A stretch of DNA of 64,000 nt from Mycobacterium sp. 155 (GCF_000373905.1 NZ_KB892705.1:3329184-3393183), one strand, 5' to 3'; counted from the first letter of the stretch, positions 51,957 through 62,995 are shown. Made by a program: numbers and translations. Notes: a model not told the origin generated them from the sequence alone.

Positions 51957-52927
51957 CACAGTGTTGTCGAGCATTCGTTCTCTCTGGGTCTTTCTCGATA
52001 GGTTGCTGAGTTTTCGGGCAGAGCGGACTCGTGGAAGTCGCGGGTGAGCGGATGTTCTGGGAACCAGCGTCCGCCGGGCAGGGTTGCGGTGAGCCGTTCG
52101 ACCGCCACGGCGATCGCGTCGGCACTACCCGAGGTGAAGGTCGAAACCCATTCCCCGTCAAACGCTTTGGTTGGAGCAACCAGGATACGTCCGGCGGTGG
52201 TGTCGATGATGCTGACCCCCACCTCGGTCGTCACCCGGTGACCGTCGCGGTGTTCGCCCGCGACGATTTCGACGTAGGTGCGTCGGCCGTCGAACACCGA
52301 CTCCACCACCGCGTGCGCCGAGCGCGGGATCCCGAGGAACCCAAGCACTTCGGCCAGCGGCGTACCGGAGCGGAGCTGTTCGTCGGCGCGGGCACCGGCC
52401 GGGGCCGGCATCGCGAACTCCTCGAAACTGGCCGGCTTTCGGTTCGACAGCCCGGCGGTCAGCACCGGCACCAACGCATGCGGGTGGCTGATGTCCAACT
52501 CGGTGAAGGTGACCAACTGCGCGTTGCGCAACACCACGACGATACGGCCGTCACCACAGTGTCCATCGGCTCCTCGCGCAAGCGCTCGTCGGTGTTCATC
52601 GGCTCCTCGCGCAAGCGCTCGTCGGTGTCTCGCCACGATGCCGCGCAACAGGTCCCCCGCTCCCGACACGAACCGTAAGTCCAGCCACTGGTCCGGTCGG
52701 CAGGCCAGCCGAACCCACTTCGCGACTTCGGTTCTGATCTCACCGTCGGGACCGACAACGCCCAGCCGGGTCAGCTCCGCGACCTGCTCGGCGGCGAAGG
52801 ACGCATGCTGCGCCGGGTCGCTGTAGGGCTGCGTGATAGCCAAAACCCATGGGAACGCTCCGGCGCCCAACGCATCAGCGAGGTACCAGGCCTGCTCGGT
52901 CGTCAGCTCGACGGCGTTAACGACCAC
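51956..52927 (-). CDS. espG3: EspG3, cytosolic chaperone for ESX-3 PE/PPE substrates, with an internal repeat insertion
   Basis: This 323-residue protein binds the tip of PPE proteins such as PPE4 in the PE5-PPE4 pair and keeps them secretion-competent. Start [20 protein letters not shown] matches the family. Homologues are about 295 residues; here ~25 extra residues are inserted at about 101-125 ([11 protein letters not shown], then [11 protein letters not shown]), encoded by two in-frame 33-bp MIRU-like units. The insertion separates LLRGIVAR from [15 protein letters not shown], which are contiguous or nearly so in relatives as I recall them. Start is GTG at 52927, 18 bp after esxH. Confidence 0.9.
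   Translation of the reverse strand: MVVNAVELTTEQAWYLADALGAGAFPWVLAITQPYSDPAQHASFAAEQVAELTRLGVVGPDGEIRTEVAKWVRLACRPDQWLDLRFVSGAGDLLRGIVARHRRALARGADEHRRALARGADGHCGDGRIVVVLRNAQLVTFTELDISHPHALVPVLTAGLSNRKPASFEEFAMPAPAGARADEQLRSGTPLAEVLGFLGIPRSAHAVVESVFDGRRTYVEIVAGEHRDGHRVTTEVGVSIIDTTAGRILVAPTKAFDGEWVSTFTSGSADAIAVAVERLTATLPGGRWFPEHPLTRDFHESALPENSATYRERPRENECSTTL
52564..52629 (-). repeat. Two 33-bp MIRU-like units in frame inside espG3
   Basis: The 33-mer at 52564-52596 is repeated at 52597-52629 with one difference at the last base. On the coding strand each unit contains ACGAGCGCTTGCGCGAGGAG followed by CCGATG. It shares the GCGAGGAGCCG core with the junction repeats and the AGCGCT core with the eccB3 leader (61067-61086). 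The unit length is a multiple of three, so the reading frame of espG3 is kept. Confidence 0.85.
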
Positions 52928-52945
52928 TGCACCGGCGGCCGTAGG

Positions 52946-53233
52946 TCAGCCCCACTTGGCGCCCTCGGCCTGGTCCCGTGCGCTCATCGACATGGTGTTC
53001 ATCTCATGGGTGCTGGCCATCGAGCGGTAGGCGTGGACCAACTCCTCCATGGCCTGGTTCCACTGGGCCTGCCAGGCCTGATAGGTCATCCCGGTGTCAC
53101 CCTGCCAGGCACTGGCCAGAGCGGCCTGCTCGCTGGCGATGTCCGCGCCGACGGCGTGCAGTGCGCCCGAGTAGCCGGTCATCTCGCTCGCATGGGCGAG
53201 CATGGCCGGGTAGTTGTACATGATCTGCGACAT
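52946..53233 (-). CDS. esxH: EsxH (TB10.4-type), ESX-3 secreted WxG100 protein
   Basis: This 95-residue helical hairpin protein contains the central WQGDTG (WxG motif) and ends with a C-terminal helix ending GAKWG. It forms a tight heterodimer with EsxG and is secreted through ESX-3; it is needed for mycobactin-based iron use and, in pathogens, affects host trafficking. The ATG at 53233 has AGGAG 5 nt upstream. The longer ORF to 53395 is rejected because it overlaps esxG out of frame. It follows esxG by 31 bp. Confidence 0.96.
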   Translation of the reverse strand: MSQIMYNYPAMLAHASEMTGYSGALHAVGADIASEQAALASAWQGDTGMTYQAWQAQWNQAMEELVHAYRSMASTHEMNTMSMSARDQAEGAKWG

Positions 53234-53264
53234 GAAAACTCCTGTGTCTCTACGGCTCGGGTGA

Positions 53265-53558
53265 TCAGACGGAGGTGTAGGTGCTCGCGGCCGCGGCGTC
53301 CTGTGCCACGTAGGTGCTCGCGGCGTCGCCCAAGTTGAGCTGTGCAATGTCCAGCAGCGCGTTGACCTTGGCCGAGACCTCGACGAATCGGGCATGCGCA
53401 GCCTGGAAAGCAGCCGATGCCTCGCCCATGTGGAATGCCTGGGCAGACATGGCGGCCTGCTCGGCCTGCGAGATGGTGGTGCGCATCAGCGCCGCCTTGG
53501 CGCCGAAGGCCGCCTCGGAGGCAACCAGCTGAGGAATGTGAGCGTCCAACAGACTCAT
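53265..53558 (-). CDS. esxG: EsxG, ESX-3 secreted WxG100 partner
   Basis: This 97-residue protein ([20 protein letters not shown] at the start) is the heterodimer partner of EsxH. As in other EsxG proteins the WxG tryptophan is absent (FHMGEAS in the turn). The C-terminal YVAQD fits the Y-x-x-x-D/E type VII export signal. AAAGGAAAG precedes the ATG. A 76-bp gap with a 9-bp triple repeat separates it from PPE4. In M. smegmatis an additional promoter has been reported near here, and this gap could hold it (inference). Confidence 0.96.
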   Translation of the reverse strand: MSLLDAHIPQLVASEAAFGAKAALMRTTISQAEQAAMSAQAFHMGEASAAFQAAHARFVEVSAKVNALLDIAQLNLGDAASTYVAQDAAAASTYTSV

Positions 53559-53584
53559 GGACTTTCCTTTCGGATCGGTGGTGC

Positions 53585-53611
53585 GTGGTGGGCGTGGTGG
53601 GCGTGGTGGGC
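53585..53611. repeat. Three tandem 9-bp repeats between PPE4 and esxG
   Basis: GTGGTGGGC is repeated three times exactly. On the coding strand this makes a GCCCACCAC tract ~26-55 nt upstream of esxG. It may affect the distance or structure between the PPE4 stop and the esxG start, or a local promoter. Confidence 0.7.
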
Positions 53612-53634
53612 CGGAGAGTGCTGGTGTGATGTGG

Positions 53635-55179
53635 TCAGCGGCGCGGACCCCCGTCCGGATCGGCCGGGTTATCTCGTGGCTCCCAGCTGCCGGGCAGCAT
53701 CGGCGCGGCCGGACCCTCGTCGAGCCCGGAGCCGTCGGCCGACGTGGTCAACCCCGCCGCGACAGCGTCGGATTTCGTTGCGGTACCGGTGAATCCCATC
53801 TGTCCGGCACCCTGTGCGGAAGCACTCACCGTGGGTTCCCGCCGCGGCGTCGGTTCCGGATCGGGTTCTTCGTAGTCCATGTAGGCGTCGGCGTAGCCGT
53901 AGTCCTGGAGGTCGGCGGTACGCTTGCGCCGCCGCTTACGCCGTGCCGCCACCGAAGCCGCGACTCCTGCGGCGGCGGCCGGGATGCCCGACGCAGGTGC
54001 CTGTGCACTGGTCTTGTCACGCAGCGTCGGAGTGAATCCCTCCCCCGGATAGCCTCCCGCCACCGCATACAGCGCCATCGGTGCGGCGGGTGCCGCTGGA
54101 ACCGCTGGGGCTCCTGCCGCGGGCGCTGTGCCAGCCGGCGCACCTGCGGCAGTTGCACCGGCCCCGGACGGCACGCCCGCAAGGGCGTATGCACTGGGTT
54201 GTTGGGATCTGGGCTGTGCGACGTCCTGCGGCTGCTCCGGTGCGGCCTCCGGCGACGGCTGCTCGGCCTGGTCGGCCAACTGCGCCATCCCGGTGATGCC
54301 GAGCACTATCAACAACGGGATCAGAAAAGGAGCGGACAGGATCATGGCCCAGGTCGGCCAGCCCACCAGGTTGAAGAAAACCTCGTAGGCCACGAGGAAC
54401 AGCAACGGCCCCCAGACGACGAGGGCGGCCGACGGATCGGTCTGGAAGTCGGTGATCAGATTCTGCAGACTCCCGATGGGATCTTTGAGGAAGTCGATGA
54501 GGTCCTGAATGATGGGAATATTCTTGAGCAGATCGGACAGCGAGTCGGAAAGATTCAGAGACGACCCGGAATCGGCCGCCTGGGCCTGCGTTGCCATCTG
54601 TTGCGCCGTCGCAGCGGAATTGCCGGCCTCACCGACACCGGGGACGAGCAGCATCGGTGCCGGCGTACTGGTCGGCACGGCGGCCACCGTCGCACCCGAC
54701 ACTGCCTGGTAGGTGCTCATCGTGGTGGCCGCCTGGACCCACATCCTGGCGTAGTCGGCTTCGTTGACCGCGATGGGAATCATGTTGATACCGAAAAAGT
54801 TTGTCGCGAGCAGCACCCCGTGGACGGTGTGGTTGAGTGCCAGCTCCGGCAGCGTGGGCATGGCCGCCAGAGCCGTGGTGTACGCCGCGGCCGCGGTCTC
54901 GTGCTGCACCGCGACAGCAGCACTGTTGGCGCTCTGCTGCGCCAGCCACGCCAGATAGGGTGCGTGTGCGGCGACATACTGCTCAGAACTCGGCCCTTCC
55001 CATGAGCCGGCCTGCACTGTACCCATGATGCTGGTGAGTTCAGCTGCAGCAGACGCATATTCGGTACTAAGTGACTGCCAGGCCCCCGCGGCGGCGAACA
55101 GCGGCCCCGGGCCCGGGCCGCTGGACAGCAGCGCCGAATGTGCCTCGGGTGGCAGCGCCATCCACACGGGGGCCGTCAT
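53635..55179 (-). CDS. PPE4: PPE4, ESX-3 PPE protein
   Basis: In this 514-residue protein, the ~175-residue N-terminal PPE domain starts [20 protein letters not shown], with [14 protein letters not shown] carrying the WxG-like turn. A hydrophobic, Ala/Pro-rich middle with several hydrophobic segments and a C-terminal low-complexity basic/acidic part follow. It pairs with PE5; EspG3 binds its tip. The complex is exported via ESX-3 and, in M. tuberculosis, PE5-PPE4 is required for siderophore-mediated iron acquisition. ATG lies 1 bp after the PE5 stop, and length matches Rv0286 (513). Confidence 0.94.
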   Translation of the reverse strand: MTAPVWMALPPEAHSALLSSGPGPGPLFAAAGAWQSLSTEYASAAAELTSIMGTVQAGSWEGPSSEQYVAAHAPYLAWLAQQSANSAAVAVQHETAAAAYTTALAAMPTLPELALNHTVHGVLLATNFFGINMIPIAVNEADYARMWVQAATTMSTYQAVSGATVAAVPTSTPAPMLLVPGVGEAGNSAATAQQMATQAQAADSGSSLNLSDSLSDLLKNIPIIQDLIDFLKDPIGSLQNLITDFQTDPSAALVVWGPLLFLVAYEVFFNLVGWPTWAMILSAPFLIPLLIVLGITGMAQLADQAEQPSPEAAPEQPQDVAQPRSQQPSAYALAGVPSGAGATAAGAPAGTAPAAGAPAVPAAPAAPMALYAVAGGYPGEGFTPTLRDKTSAQAPASGIPAAAAGVAASVAARRKRRRKRTADLQDYGYADAYMDYEEPDPEPTPRREPTVSASAQGAGQMGFTGTATKSDAVAAGLTTSADGSGLDEGPAAPMLPGSWEPRDNPADPDGGPRR

Positions 55180-55180
55180 C

Positions 55181-55492
55181 TCAGATACCGCCTGCGATCA
55201 GGTACGACGCCGCCGCCATCGCATCACCGGTGGCATAGCTCGCTCCGGACTCGCCGATACCGACACCCGATCGACCGAGTTCCTCAACGCCCTGGGCTGC
55301 GGCCGCGTTGTGCTCAGCCCCGTGAGCACTGAAACCCGTTGCTGTCTGCAAGGAGACCGGATCGGCGGCGGGTGGAACCACCGCGGATATCACCGGTGCG
55401 GCCGCGGCGTGGGCCGCGGCCAGCCGAGCGGTCAGCGCCTCGACGGCCGAACTCGCCGCGGTCAACCCTTCCGGGACTACCAGCAATGTCAT
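55181..55492 (-). CDS. PE5: PE5, ESX-3 PE protein
   Basis: This 103-residue PE protein has the conserved start [20 protein letters not shown] with the PE dipeptide at residues 7-8. The type VII export motif Y-x-x-x-D is near the C-terminus (YATGD). It forms a four-helix bundle with PPE4, whose gene begins 1 bp downstream. Its ATG overlaps the end of eccC3 by 4 bp (ATGA). Confidence 0.94.
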   Translation of the reverse strand: MTLLVVPEGLTAASSAVEALTARLAAAHAAAAPVISAVVPPAADPVSLQTATGFSAHGAEHNAAAAQGVEELGRSGVGIGESGASYATGDAMAAASYLIAGGI

Positions 55493-58400
55493 CGGTATTC
55501 CTTTCCTGTGGTGTTGATTCCGTTGTTCGCCGACAGCGCGGTCCCGGCACCGAACGGGTTGACCAGCTGTACGAATTCGGGTGTGTCAGCGTCACCGAGC
55601 AACATGCCGCGGCCCGCGGGGAACCGGGCGAACCGGTGGCCGCGGATCTTGCCGCTGTCAGCCGGATTGCCCGACAGCATCAGTGTGGTCGCCTGTAGGT
55701 CGTTGAGCCGGCGCAGCAGCGGCGCGGTCATCACCGCGTGGGCTGACCCGGTGGCCCGGGCCGTGACGATGACGCGTAGTCCGAGGTCCGACGCCTCGGA
55801 CAGCAGACCGACGACGTTGGTCCACGGTCGCTGCCCGGCGAACGGACCGCTGACCGACGGGCCGTCGGGAATCTGGTCGACGTCGTCGACGATCAGATAG
55901 TGCGTGTGGCCCCCCGGATTAGCCCGGTAGCTCCATCCGCTGAGCTCCTGTGGATTCAAACCGGTAGGCGGACGGCGCTTTTCGATAAGTGCGGAGAGCC
56001 CCAGCATCGCGGGCAGCACCCGGTCGATGTTGGCCGTGTACTCGTTGTCCGGGAACAGTGGTTCGTCGACCATGTGCAGCCTGCGGTCGATGACCGTGAA
56101 CGCGACTTCATCCGGAAGCGAGTTCTCCCGGATGGTCCGGATGATGTGCCGCAGCAGTGTTGTCTTGCCGGATTTGGAGTCGCCGAACACGGTCAGCAGC
56201 GGGTTGTTCGCGAAATCGATGGCTACCGGAGCCAGATCCTCTTCGCGTTGCCCGATGACCACCGTCTCGGGCGCCGGGTACAGCGGGGCAACCGCGGCGG
56301 GTGCCAGCTCGGCGGGCAGCAGTCGCACCGGTGGCGCACTGACACCGGGGTGCCGGGCGTTGATGACGGCGATGTCGCGCTCCATCGATTCCCCGGTCGC
56401 TCCGCTCTTCCCCGCCGGTGCCGGTTGGGCGAACAGCAAATGCTCGGCCGCCATGGTCAGACCACGACCCGGTTGGTCGGCAGGCACCGACTCGGCCGGA
56501 CGGCGCAGTGCCCCCACCACCCGCACGATGCTGTCGTGTGCGTCGTGCAGTTTCAGTTCGAGCCGCAGTCCCAGGCCGTCACGCATCGCCAGCGGCACCT
56601 CAAGCCAGTTCGGCGTCGTGATGACGACGTGGATGCCGTAGGCCAGGCCGATGTTGACCAGTTCGGTCACCTTGGCCAGCAATGGGTTACGGGTGTTGAA
56701 GGTATCGGTGTTGTCGCGGCTGAACGCGTACAGGTTGTCGATGACCAGAAACACGTTGCCGTAGCCGTCTTCAAAATTTCCGGCGGAGCCGCCCCCGCGA
56801 TTCACAGAACCCTGCTTCTGCCGCGCCCGCAGCAGCTGCTCCAACTCGCCGAAGGTGCGGCGGATCCGCTCGGGTTCCAGCGGGGTGGCAATACTTCCGA
56901 CATGGGCCAGGTGCTGCAACCCGGTCAGCTGACCACCGCCGTAGTCCAGGCAGTAGAACGTCACCTCGCGCGGCGTGTGCAGCGCAGCCGCAGACAGGAT
57001 GAACGTTTGCAGCGCAGTCGATTTGCCTGATCGCGGTCCGCCATGGATCAGCACGTTGGCAGCCGACGAGTTGGCGTCGAAGACCAGCGCGTCGCGGCGC
57101 ATCTCGAACGGCTTGTCGATCTCACCGAGCGGCCAGCGCAACTGGCCGGCGTCGATCCCGGTGCGGGCCAGCAGATCGTCGAGTGGGATGGCCTCATCGA
57201 GCGGCGGCAACCACAGCTCGGGTGCGTGCGGACCGTACTGTGCCAGCTGGTCACCGATCGTGGTGATCAGTTTGCGTGGCGGGGGTGCGATCAAGTCGTC
57301 CTGGTCGTCACCCGTGGCAACGATCGTGTCTGGTTCCGGCTCCACGCGGCTTGCCGTGAACAACTGCGGCGCTGGAAGTGCCCGCACCACAATCGACTTC
57401 TCCACTTTCGGCGGATCGTAGATGCCGTCGACGTAGGTGCCGCGGAACTTGATCGGCACCGCACCCGGCGCGGGCACCAGGAAGCCTTCGCCCTTGTGGT
57501 CGCGGCCGGATTCGATGTGGTAGGCGTCCTCGACTCCGATGATCTGTCGCGAAATGCTCGGGCTGGCGACCTTGAGACCGATCCGGTACGAGGTGTTCTT
57601 GTCGATGTCCTTGATCCGTCCGACATCCAGCGTCTGGGATGCGAACAAGATGTGGATCCGGAACGAACGACCCTTGCGCGCGACGTAGTCGAATAGCTCG
57701 GCGTATTCAGGATGGTCGGCGAGCATGAGCGTGAACTCGTCGGCCACCACGAACAGTGTCGGTATGGGCGGCAGGTCATGTCCGGCAGCGATCGCCGCTT
57801 CGTACTCGGTCACCGAGTTGAAGGCGCTGCCCTGCACCCGGCGGCCGGTTTCCTTGAGCAGCTGTTCCCGGCGGGCCACCTCGCCGCGCAATGTGTCGGC
57901 GAACCGGTCGGCCAGCGACCGCTTCTCGGCCATGTTCGAGATCACCGCGACGACCTGCGGGAAGTTGCGGAAGATGTCGGCGCCGGCCTCACCCTTGAAG
58001 TCGGCGTAGATCACGATCAGCCGATCGGCGGAATGGGTTGTCAACAGTGACAACAGGATCGACATCAGGGTCTGCGATTTGCCGGAACCCGTCATACCGA
58101 TCATCAGACCGTGCGGGCCCATACCGCCCTCGGCCTCGTCCTTGAGGTCGAAGTACAGCGGCTCGCCGGTGGCGGTGACGCCGATGGGAACCCGCAGTTC
58201 CTCGTCGCGGGGTCGCGGTGCCCACAGGGCCGCCACATCCAACGCCGAAGCGTCGGGTATGTCGAGCAACGTGGTGAAGGTCGCGCCGCCGGTCGACGTG
58301 GACCGCACATGACCCGGGTTGGAGTCCCAGCGCGACAGTCTGCGGGCGATGTGGTCGGCTTCGGCGGCAGGCATCTCGTCGGCGCGGTCGACGTAGGACT

Positions 58401-59526
58401 GCCACCCGCCGCTCTGCCAGCGCTCGATACGGCCGTCGCCGATCCGCAGGATGGGCCGCTCGGGATCGGGATACTGCTCGCGGTTGGGCAGGGTCGTCGA
58501 ACGGTGGATCACCGTCACACCGGCCAGGCCGGGTCGCCGGGCGATGTCGTCGGGGTCCGCCTCGGGGTCGTCGATGATCACCAGCAGATGCTTTGCGGCC
58601 AGGTCGGTGTCCCCCGGGAATGGTGGCCGGTCGGCGAGCGCCGGTTGCAGCAGCGCATGCAACTCGGTCACGTTCGCAGCTAGGTAACGGGCCGGGCCTA
58701 CACCGTCGGCTTGACCCGAGATATCAACGTGTGGAAGCCATTTCAGCCACGACCAGTCTTCTGAATCGACGCCGGGCGAGGCCAAAGCGATACCGAGCAT
58801 GGTGGGGTCGTGCCAGGTCACGGCCTGGGCAATCCAGGCCCGTACGACGGCGCGCACCTCGTCTTCATCGCCGAGAACGGTGATGCGGGCCAGCTTGGCG
58901 ACGTCGATACCGGTGGGCGCATCGCGGACAGTGCGCTGTACGTCGAGCAGCCCACGAAGGGTGCTGTGCGACACCGGTTCCAGATCGATCTCGTCGACGG
59001 TGTCCTTGACGCGCATCGCGGCATCCAGTGGGACATCGTGCAATCCGGTGCGCAGCACCAGAAAATCACGGTCGCTCGGGTCCCGCTCCCACTGCCTGCG
59101 GGTGCCGGGAATGGTGGCCAGCACCTCGGGCACCGGGTGCGACCACTCCAGGGCCGCGCGCTGTTCGGCGGCGTGGGCTCGGACGTTGTCGCGCACCACC
59201 GACAGGTAGCGCAGGTAGTCGGCGCGCTCGGCGTCGACCTCCTCGGTACGCATCTTGTCACCGCCGCCGCGGTACAGCGCGGTGGCAGCCAGCAGCATCA
59301 CGAACGGGAAGAACAGGATGGTCGGCGAGATCAGCCGCATACCGGTGGCCACCAACGCCACAATGATGCCGACGATCAGGATGACGATGAGATACGGCAA
59401 CACCCGACGCAAGAGCGACGGCGGAACCACTCGCGGCAATTCCGGTGGCGGTTCGATGGTGATGGTGCCCTTGCGGGTGGTCGGCGGCGCGACGCGACGC
59501 TGGTGTTCGAAGATCAACCTGCTCAT
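55489..59526 (-). CDS. eccC3: EccC3, FtsK/SpoIIIE-type ATPase of ESX-3
   Basis: This 1345-residue motor protein has two membrane helices near the N-terminus (~35-80). Three ATPase domains follow, with Walker A sites [11 protein letters not shown] (~475), [12 protein letters not shown] (~827) and [12 protein letters not shown] (~1110), so all three P-loops are intact. EccC recognises the C-terminal signal of substrates and powers secretion. Start ATG at 59526 has GGAG 8 nt upstream and overlaps the eccB3 stop; the 38-codon ORF extension to 59640 is inside eccB3 and rejected. M. tuberculosis EccC3 has 1330 residues. In this family ATP hydrolysis by the first domain is the most critical. Confidence 0.95.
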   Translation of the reverse strand: MSRLIFEHQRRVAPPTTRKGTITIEPPPELPRVVPPSLLRRVLPYLIVILIVGIIVALVATGMRLISPTILFFPFVMLLAATALYRGGGDKMRTEEVDAERADYLRYLSVVRDNVRAHAAEQRAALEWSHPVPEVLATIPGTRRQWERDPSDRDFLVLRTGLHDVPLDAAMRVKDTVDEIDLEPVSHSTLRGLLDVQRTVRDAPTGIDVAKLARITVLGDEDEVRAVVRAWIAQAVTWHDPTMLGIALASPGVDSEDWSWLKWLPHVDISGQADGVGPARYLAANVTELHALLQPALADRPPFPGDTDLAAKHLLVIIDDPEADPDDIARRPGLAGVTVIHRSTTLPNREQYPDPERPILRIGDGRIERWQSGGWQSYVDRADEMPAAEADHIARRLSRWDSNPGHVRSTSTGGATFTTLLDIPDASALDVAALWAPRPRDEELRVPIGVTATGEPLYFDLKDEAEGGMGPHGLMIGMTGSGKSQTLMSILLSLLTTHSADRLIVIYADFKGEAGADIFRNFPQVVAVISNMAEKRSLADRFADTLRGEVARREQLLKETGRRVQGSAFNSVTEYEAAIAAGHDLPPIPTLFVVADEFTLMLADHPEYAELFDYVARKGRSFRIHILFASQTLDVGRIKDIDKNTSYRIGLKVASPSISRQIIGVEDAYHIESGRDHKGEGFLVPAPGAVPIKFRGTYVDGIYDPPKVEKSIVVRALPAPQLFTASRVEPEPDTIVATGDDQDDLIAPPPRKLITTIGDQLAQYGPHAPELWLPPLDEAIPLDDLLARTGIDAGQLRWPLGEIDKPFEMRRDALVFDANSSAANVLIHGGPRSGKSTALQTFILSAAALHTPREVTFYCLDYGGGQLTGLQHLAHVGSIATPLEPERIRRTFGELEQLLRARQKQGSVNRGGGSAGNFEDGYGNVFLVIDNLYAFSRDNTDTFNTRNPLLAKVTELVNIGLAYGIHVVITTPNWLEVPLAMRDGLGLRLELKLHDAHDSIVRVVGALRRPAESVPADQPGRGLTMAAEHLLFAQPAPAGKSGATGESMERDIAVINARHPGVSAPPVRLLPAELAPAAVAPLYPAPETVVIGQREEDLAPVAIDFANNPLLTVFGDSKSGKTTLLRHIIRTIRENSLPDEVAFTVIDRRLHMVDEPLFPDNEYTANIDRVLPAMLGLSALIEKRRPPTGLNPQELSGWSYRANPGGHTHYLIVDDVDQIPDGPSVSGPFAGQRPWTNVVGLLSEASDLGLRVIVTARATGSAHAVMTAPLLRRLNDLQATTLMLSGNPADSGKIRGHRFARFPAGRGMLLGDADTPEFVQLVNPFGAGTALSANNGINTTGKEYR

Positions 59527-61061
59527 GAACGAGTCTCCAACCGGGCCGGGCTCGAATCGGCCGACAGGGCGTCGTGCGCCACCAGTGCGTCGCCGCGGGA
59601 CAGGGTGGGGCCGGCCGCGAACTGCGCCAGCACCGACCACGGAATGGGTAGGGCAGGGTTGCTGAGGCCAAGTGCGCCAACGACTTTGTCGTCACCGGCA
59701 GTTTCGATGCCGTACCGCACGCCGGTGTCGCTCACCCAGAACAGCGAGCCCGCTGTCGGCGAGCCGGGTTCGGCACCGACGGTCTGCACGAAGTATCCGG
59801 TGCCCGGCGTCAGGGCGACGCGGTCGGCCGTTCCGTTGCTGCCCGCGCCGACCAGGTCGACGGTGTGCAGGCCGTTCGGCACCGGCAACGTCGCTCCCGA
59901 CAACAGCATCAGCGAACTCTCAACCGCGCCATCGGGTTTCGTCCATCGGGCACACGTGACCGGGTCTGCCGAAGCCTGCACCAGGGTGATCGGCTGTTGG
60001 GGAAAGGCCGCAGTATCGATACGTCGCGAGACGGGTGCTCCCGCGACCGCGTCGGGACCCAGCCGTGGCGGCTGCTCGAGACCGTAGGAGTTGGTGTTGC
60101 GCAGGATCGCGGCCAGTACCGGGGACACCGGCTGCAGGCCATCGGCCAGCACTGCGTAGTACCGCAGGCTGTTGTCCGCGGCATATGCGGTCACCACGGC
60201 GCCGACGGGTACCTGGATCGGCAGTTCGAAACGCGGCGGCGCACCCGCCTCTGCGATGGCGGGTGCGGCCAGCGCGGGCGCCTCGGGGATCGCGTTGAAC
60301 AACCCGGCCGCGATCGGGCGGGGTGCCGGGATGTCGGCGCCGAGGCCTAGCGCGTCGGTGACCGCACGGTTGCCCACATCGATCGGGCTGCGCTTGCCGT
60401 CCCACAGCAGCCAGTCACCCGGGTTGGGGCCGGAGTCGTTGTGCACCAGCACCCCCTGATCGGAGGGCAGCGATACCGCGCGCTCACCGTCGGAGCTGGG
60501 CGCGCCGGCCAGCACCGTGACGCCGGTGACAGCGCCTGAAACCGCGTCACACACCGTCCAATCCGCGTCGCGGGAGGTGCTCTGCACCATGCGCTCGGGA
60601 GCGCCGGGGATGCCCAGCAGGTTGCCGCGCGGGTATTTGTCGATCTCGCTGGTCTTGACGGTGGTGGGATTGTCCGCGGCACCGGCGATCAGCCGTGCCG
60701 AGGTCAGGTTGAGCACCGGGTGCAACTGCTCCCCGACCAGCACGTAGAGCGCCGCGGTGGACCGGTCGGCAAGTATCTTGTCCTGGCCCGCGACCCCGCC
60801 GGGGCGGATCAGCGAGAAGACGAAACAGCCGATCAAGCCGGTGACGACGATGAGCGCGCCGGTCACTACGGCGCGGCTCTGGCCGCGCAGAGGGTCGACC
60901 AGCATGCGGGTGTCGTGCAGCGCCACGCCAGACGCGATGCGGCGCATGACAAACCGCCAACCGGTCACTTGATGGCGCGTGACGAAGCCACGGCGGTACT
61001 GCACCCGATCGGGGTTCTCGTTGACCGGGGTGCGCGAACTGAACGAACGCCGATCGGTCAC
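59523..61061 (-). CDS. eccB3: EccB3, ESX-3 membrane complex component
   Basis: This 512-residue protein has a short basic cytoplasmic N-terminus, a single transmembrane helix at ~66-88 ([20 protein letters not shown]) and a large periplasmic domain with repeated EccB lobes and two cysteines ([18 protein letters not shown]). EccB forms the periplasmic part of the core complex with EccC, EccD and EccE. The start GTG at 61061 is preceded by GAGGAG at 5 nt, inside a MIRU-like element (61067-61086), so the repeat provides the ribosome binding site. Confidence 0.94.
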   Translation of the reverse strand: MTDRRSFSSRTPVNENPDRVQYRRGFVTRHQVTGWRFVMRRIASGVALHDTRMLVDPLRGQSRAVVTGALIVVTGLIGCFVFSLIRPGGVAGQDKILADRSTAALYVLVGEQLHPVLNLTSARLIAGAADNPTTVKTSEIDKYPRGNLLGIPGAPERMVQSTSRDADWTVCDAVSGAVTGVTVLAGAPSSDGERAVSLPSDQGVLVHNDSGPNPGDWLLWDGKRSPIDVGNRAVTDALGLGADIPAPRPIAAGLFNAIPEAPALAAPAIAEAGAPPRFELPIQVPVGAVVTAYAADNSLRYYAVLADGLQPVSPVLAAILRNTNSYGLEQPPRLGPDAVAGAPVSRRIDTAAFPQQPITLVQASADPVTCARWTKPDGAVESSLMLLSGATLPVPNGLHTVDLVGAGSNGTADRVALTPGTGYFVQTVGAEPGSPTAGSLFWVSDTGVRYGIETAGDDKVVGALGLSNPALPIPWSVLAQFAAGPTLSRGDALVAHDALSADSSPARLETRS

Positions 61062-61066
61062 GATGT

Positions 61067-61086
61067 CTCCTCGCGCGAGCGCTCGT
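61067..61086 (-). repeat. MIRU-like element forming the eccB3 leader
   Basis: On the minus strand ACGAGCGCTCGCGCGAGGAG closely matches the unit inside espG3 (ACGAGCGCTTGCGCGAGGAG), differing at one position. GAGGAG at its end acts as the Shine-Dalgarno sequence for the GTG 5 nt later. Confidence 0.75.
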
Positions 61087-61110
61087 AGGCACGCCCTGGT
61101 CCCGGCGCGG

Positions 61111-62964
61111 TCATTCGGGCACCGTCAAACCGAGGCCGCGCAGCAGCGGAGCAGCGGAATTACGGACGTCACCGGCCGTGATCGTCATCATCTCCTCGTC
61201 GGTGAAGTCGTCCTGTTCAGAGTGGTCCAGCCGGTATTCGCGTTCCTCCTCGGAACGCTCCACCAGGTTGCGGACGAACCGGCCGTTGCCGGCGATGTCG
61301 AGGCTGCGCCGCGACACCCCGTTGGCGTCGGGTGTGGTGGCCTCGGCGAGGTGAGCGAACAGCTTCTCCATGTCGTCGTGTGCTTCGGTCTCGAACACGC
61401 TGTCGCGTTTCTCGGCCATCCGCACGGCGATCTCCACCAGCTCCGACGAGTTGTACGACGGAAAGTCGATGCTGCGGGTGAAACGCGACCGCAGCCCCTC
61501 GTTGGTGTCCAAGAAGTTGTCCAGATCCTTGCGGTAGCCGGCGACGATGACCACCAGACGGTCGCGGTCGTTCTCCATCCGGGCGAGCAGGGTGTCGATC
61601 GCGACCAAACCGAAGTCGTTTTTGGCGCCCGTGGAGACCAGCGCGTAGGCCTCGTCGAGGAACAGCACGCCATCAAGGGCGCTGTCGATGATCGCGTTGG
61701 TCTTCGCCTCGGTCTCACCGATGTGCTGGCCGATCAGGTCGGCACGGTGCACCTCGCGAACCGTCTCCTTCTTCAAAAGGCCTAGGCCGCAATAGATCTT
61801 GGCAACGACGCGGGCGATGGTGGTCTTACCGGTCCCGGGCGGTCCGGCGAACACCAGGTGGTTGGTCCGCTGAGCGACGGTCAGGCCGCGTTCCTGGCGC
61901 CGGATGGCCATCGCCACCGAACTCTTGAGCCGGGCCACCTGAAACTTCACTTCTTCCAGGCCGATGAACTCGGCGAGCTCGGACTCGGCCTCGATCAGCA
62001 GATGCGCCTTGCGCTCCTTGGCGCCGGGGTCGATGAACTCGTCCTCGGTCGGCTCAGTCGCCGGATCCCACGGATTGCTCCTGGCGTCGATGCGCGCCGA
62101 GGTGGTGGTGACCAGTCCGAACGTCGGGTCCGACAACGCCTCTTCGACCTGGGCGTTCTCCGGATGGGCTGCGAACAGATCCTGCAGCACTTCGTTGGCG
62201 TCCTCGTCCTCAGCCTGGCCGCGCAGGGTCAGGGCCTTGGCCAGCGCACCATCGACGGCAGCCACCACGATCGGTCCTGATGGCTCCTCCAGGTAAGAGA
62301 GGGCGGGCGCGTACATGCCCAACCGGGCCAATGCGATACCCAGGGTGGTCTTGGCCGCATGCGCGGTCACGTCGTCGAGGGACTTGTCGGTCACCACCGG
62401 CGTCAGCAGGCGCACCACATCCGACCAGCGCTGCGCGCGGTGATTGATCGCCACCCGCAGCCAGCGCGCGTTGAACCAGCCCGGTCGCCGCGTCGCAACC
62501 TCGTCGGCCAGTGCGTCAGCCTCGGCCAACTCACCCGCGGCGCACCGCCGTGCGGCATACGCGAGCTGGAAATCGTCCGGTCCAGTGGCCCGGAACGCCA
62601 GGTATAGCCCGGTGTCGTAGCTGAATCCGAGGTCGCCGGCCGCGAGGTCGATCTCGCGTTGCAGTACCCCTGCGCTCGCTACCGTGCGCCACACCGAGTC
62701 GATGACCGGTCCGGACACGTCGCCCGCGGCGGCGAACCCGATCCAGGCGTCGCAGTGATCGTGTGCGATATGGGTCAGCCCGGCAAACCCGGACCTGGCC
62801 GCGGCCAGATCGGCAGGGCGCTGCCGGTCATTGACCGTCAGACCGAGCGCACGACAACATGTGGCAAACCGGCTGACCACATCGCGGTCGAGCCGGGGTG
62901 CTCTTTGAGCTGGAGCGGCGAGCGTATTACTACCCATATGTGTGCGCGGGAGCGATTGACGCAC
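61111..62964 (-). CDS. eccA3: EccA3, cytosolic AAA+ ATPase of ESX-3
   Basis: In this 617-residue protein, the N-terminal ~280 residues form TPR-like helices. The C-terminal CbbX-type AAA+ domain has Walker A AGPPGTGKTTIAR near residue 368, Walker B GVLFLDEAYALV near residue 432 and sensor/arginine-finger regions (GLRSRFTRSIDFPSYN). EccA is thought to release substrates from EspG chaperones. GTG at 62964 is chosen because AAGGGAG lies 7 nt upstream; an ATG at 62937 has no ribosome binding site. It is the first ESX-3 gene, downstream of an IdeR-like box that overlaps the promoter. Confidence 0.93.
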   Translation of the reverse strand: MRQSLPRTHMGSNTLAAPAQRAPRLDRDVVSRFATCCRALGLTVNDRQRPADLAAARSGFAGLTHIAHDHCDAWIGFAAAGDVSGPVIDSVWRTVASAGVLQREIDLAAGDLGFSYDTGLYLAFRATGPDDFQLAYAARRCAAGELAEADALADEVATRRPGWFNARWLRVAINHRAQRWSDVVRLLTPVVTDKSLDDVTAHAAKTTLGIALARLGMYAPALSYLEEPSGPIVVAAVDGALAKALTLRGQAEDEDANEVLQDLFAAHPENAQVEEALSDPTFGLVTTTSARIDARSNPWDPATEPTEDEFIDPGAKERKAHLLIEAESELAEFIGLEEVKFQVARLKSSVAMAIRRQERGLTVAQRTNHLVFAGPPGTGKTTIARVVAKIYCGLGLLKKETVREVHRADLIGQHIGETEAKTNAIIDSALDGVLFLDEAYALVSTGAKNDFGLVAIDTLLARMENDRDRLVVIVAGYRKDLDNFLDTNEGLRSRFTRSIDFPSYNSSELVEIAVRMAEKRDSVFETEAHDDMEKLFAHLAEATTPDANGVSRRSLDIAGNGRFVRNLVERSEEEREYRLDHSEQDDFTDEEMMTITAGDVRNSAAPLLRGLGLTVPE

Positions 62965-62976
62965 CCGTTTTCTCCC

Positions 62977-62995
62977 TTATGTATGCCTAAGCTAA
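62977..62995 (-). promoter_or_regulatory. IdeR-like iron box upstream of eccA3
   Basis: The minus strand reads TTAGCTTAGGCATACATAA, which matches 15 of 19 positions of the IdeR consensus TTAGGTTAGGCTAACCTAA as I recall it. It lies 13 bp upstream of the eccA3 GTG, overlapping the expected promoter. ESX-3 is iron-regulated by IdeR in M. tuberculosis and M. smegmatis, so repression by iron is expected here. Confidence 0.75.
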
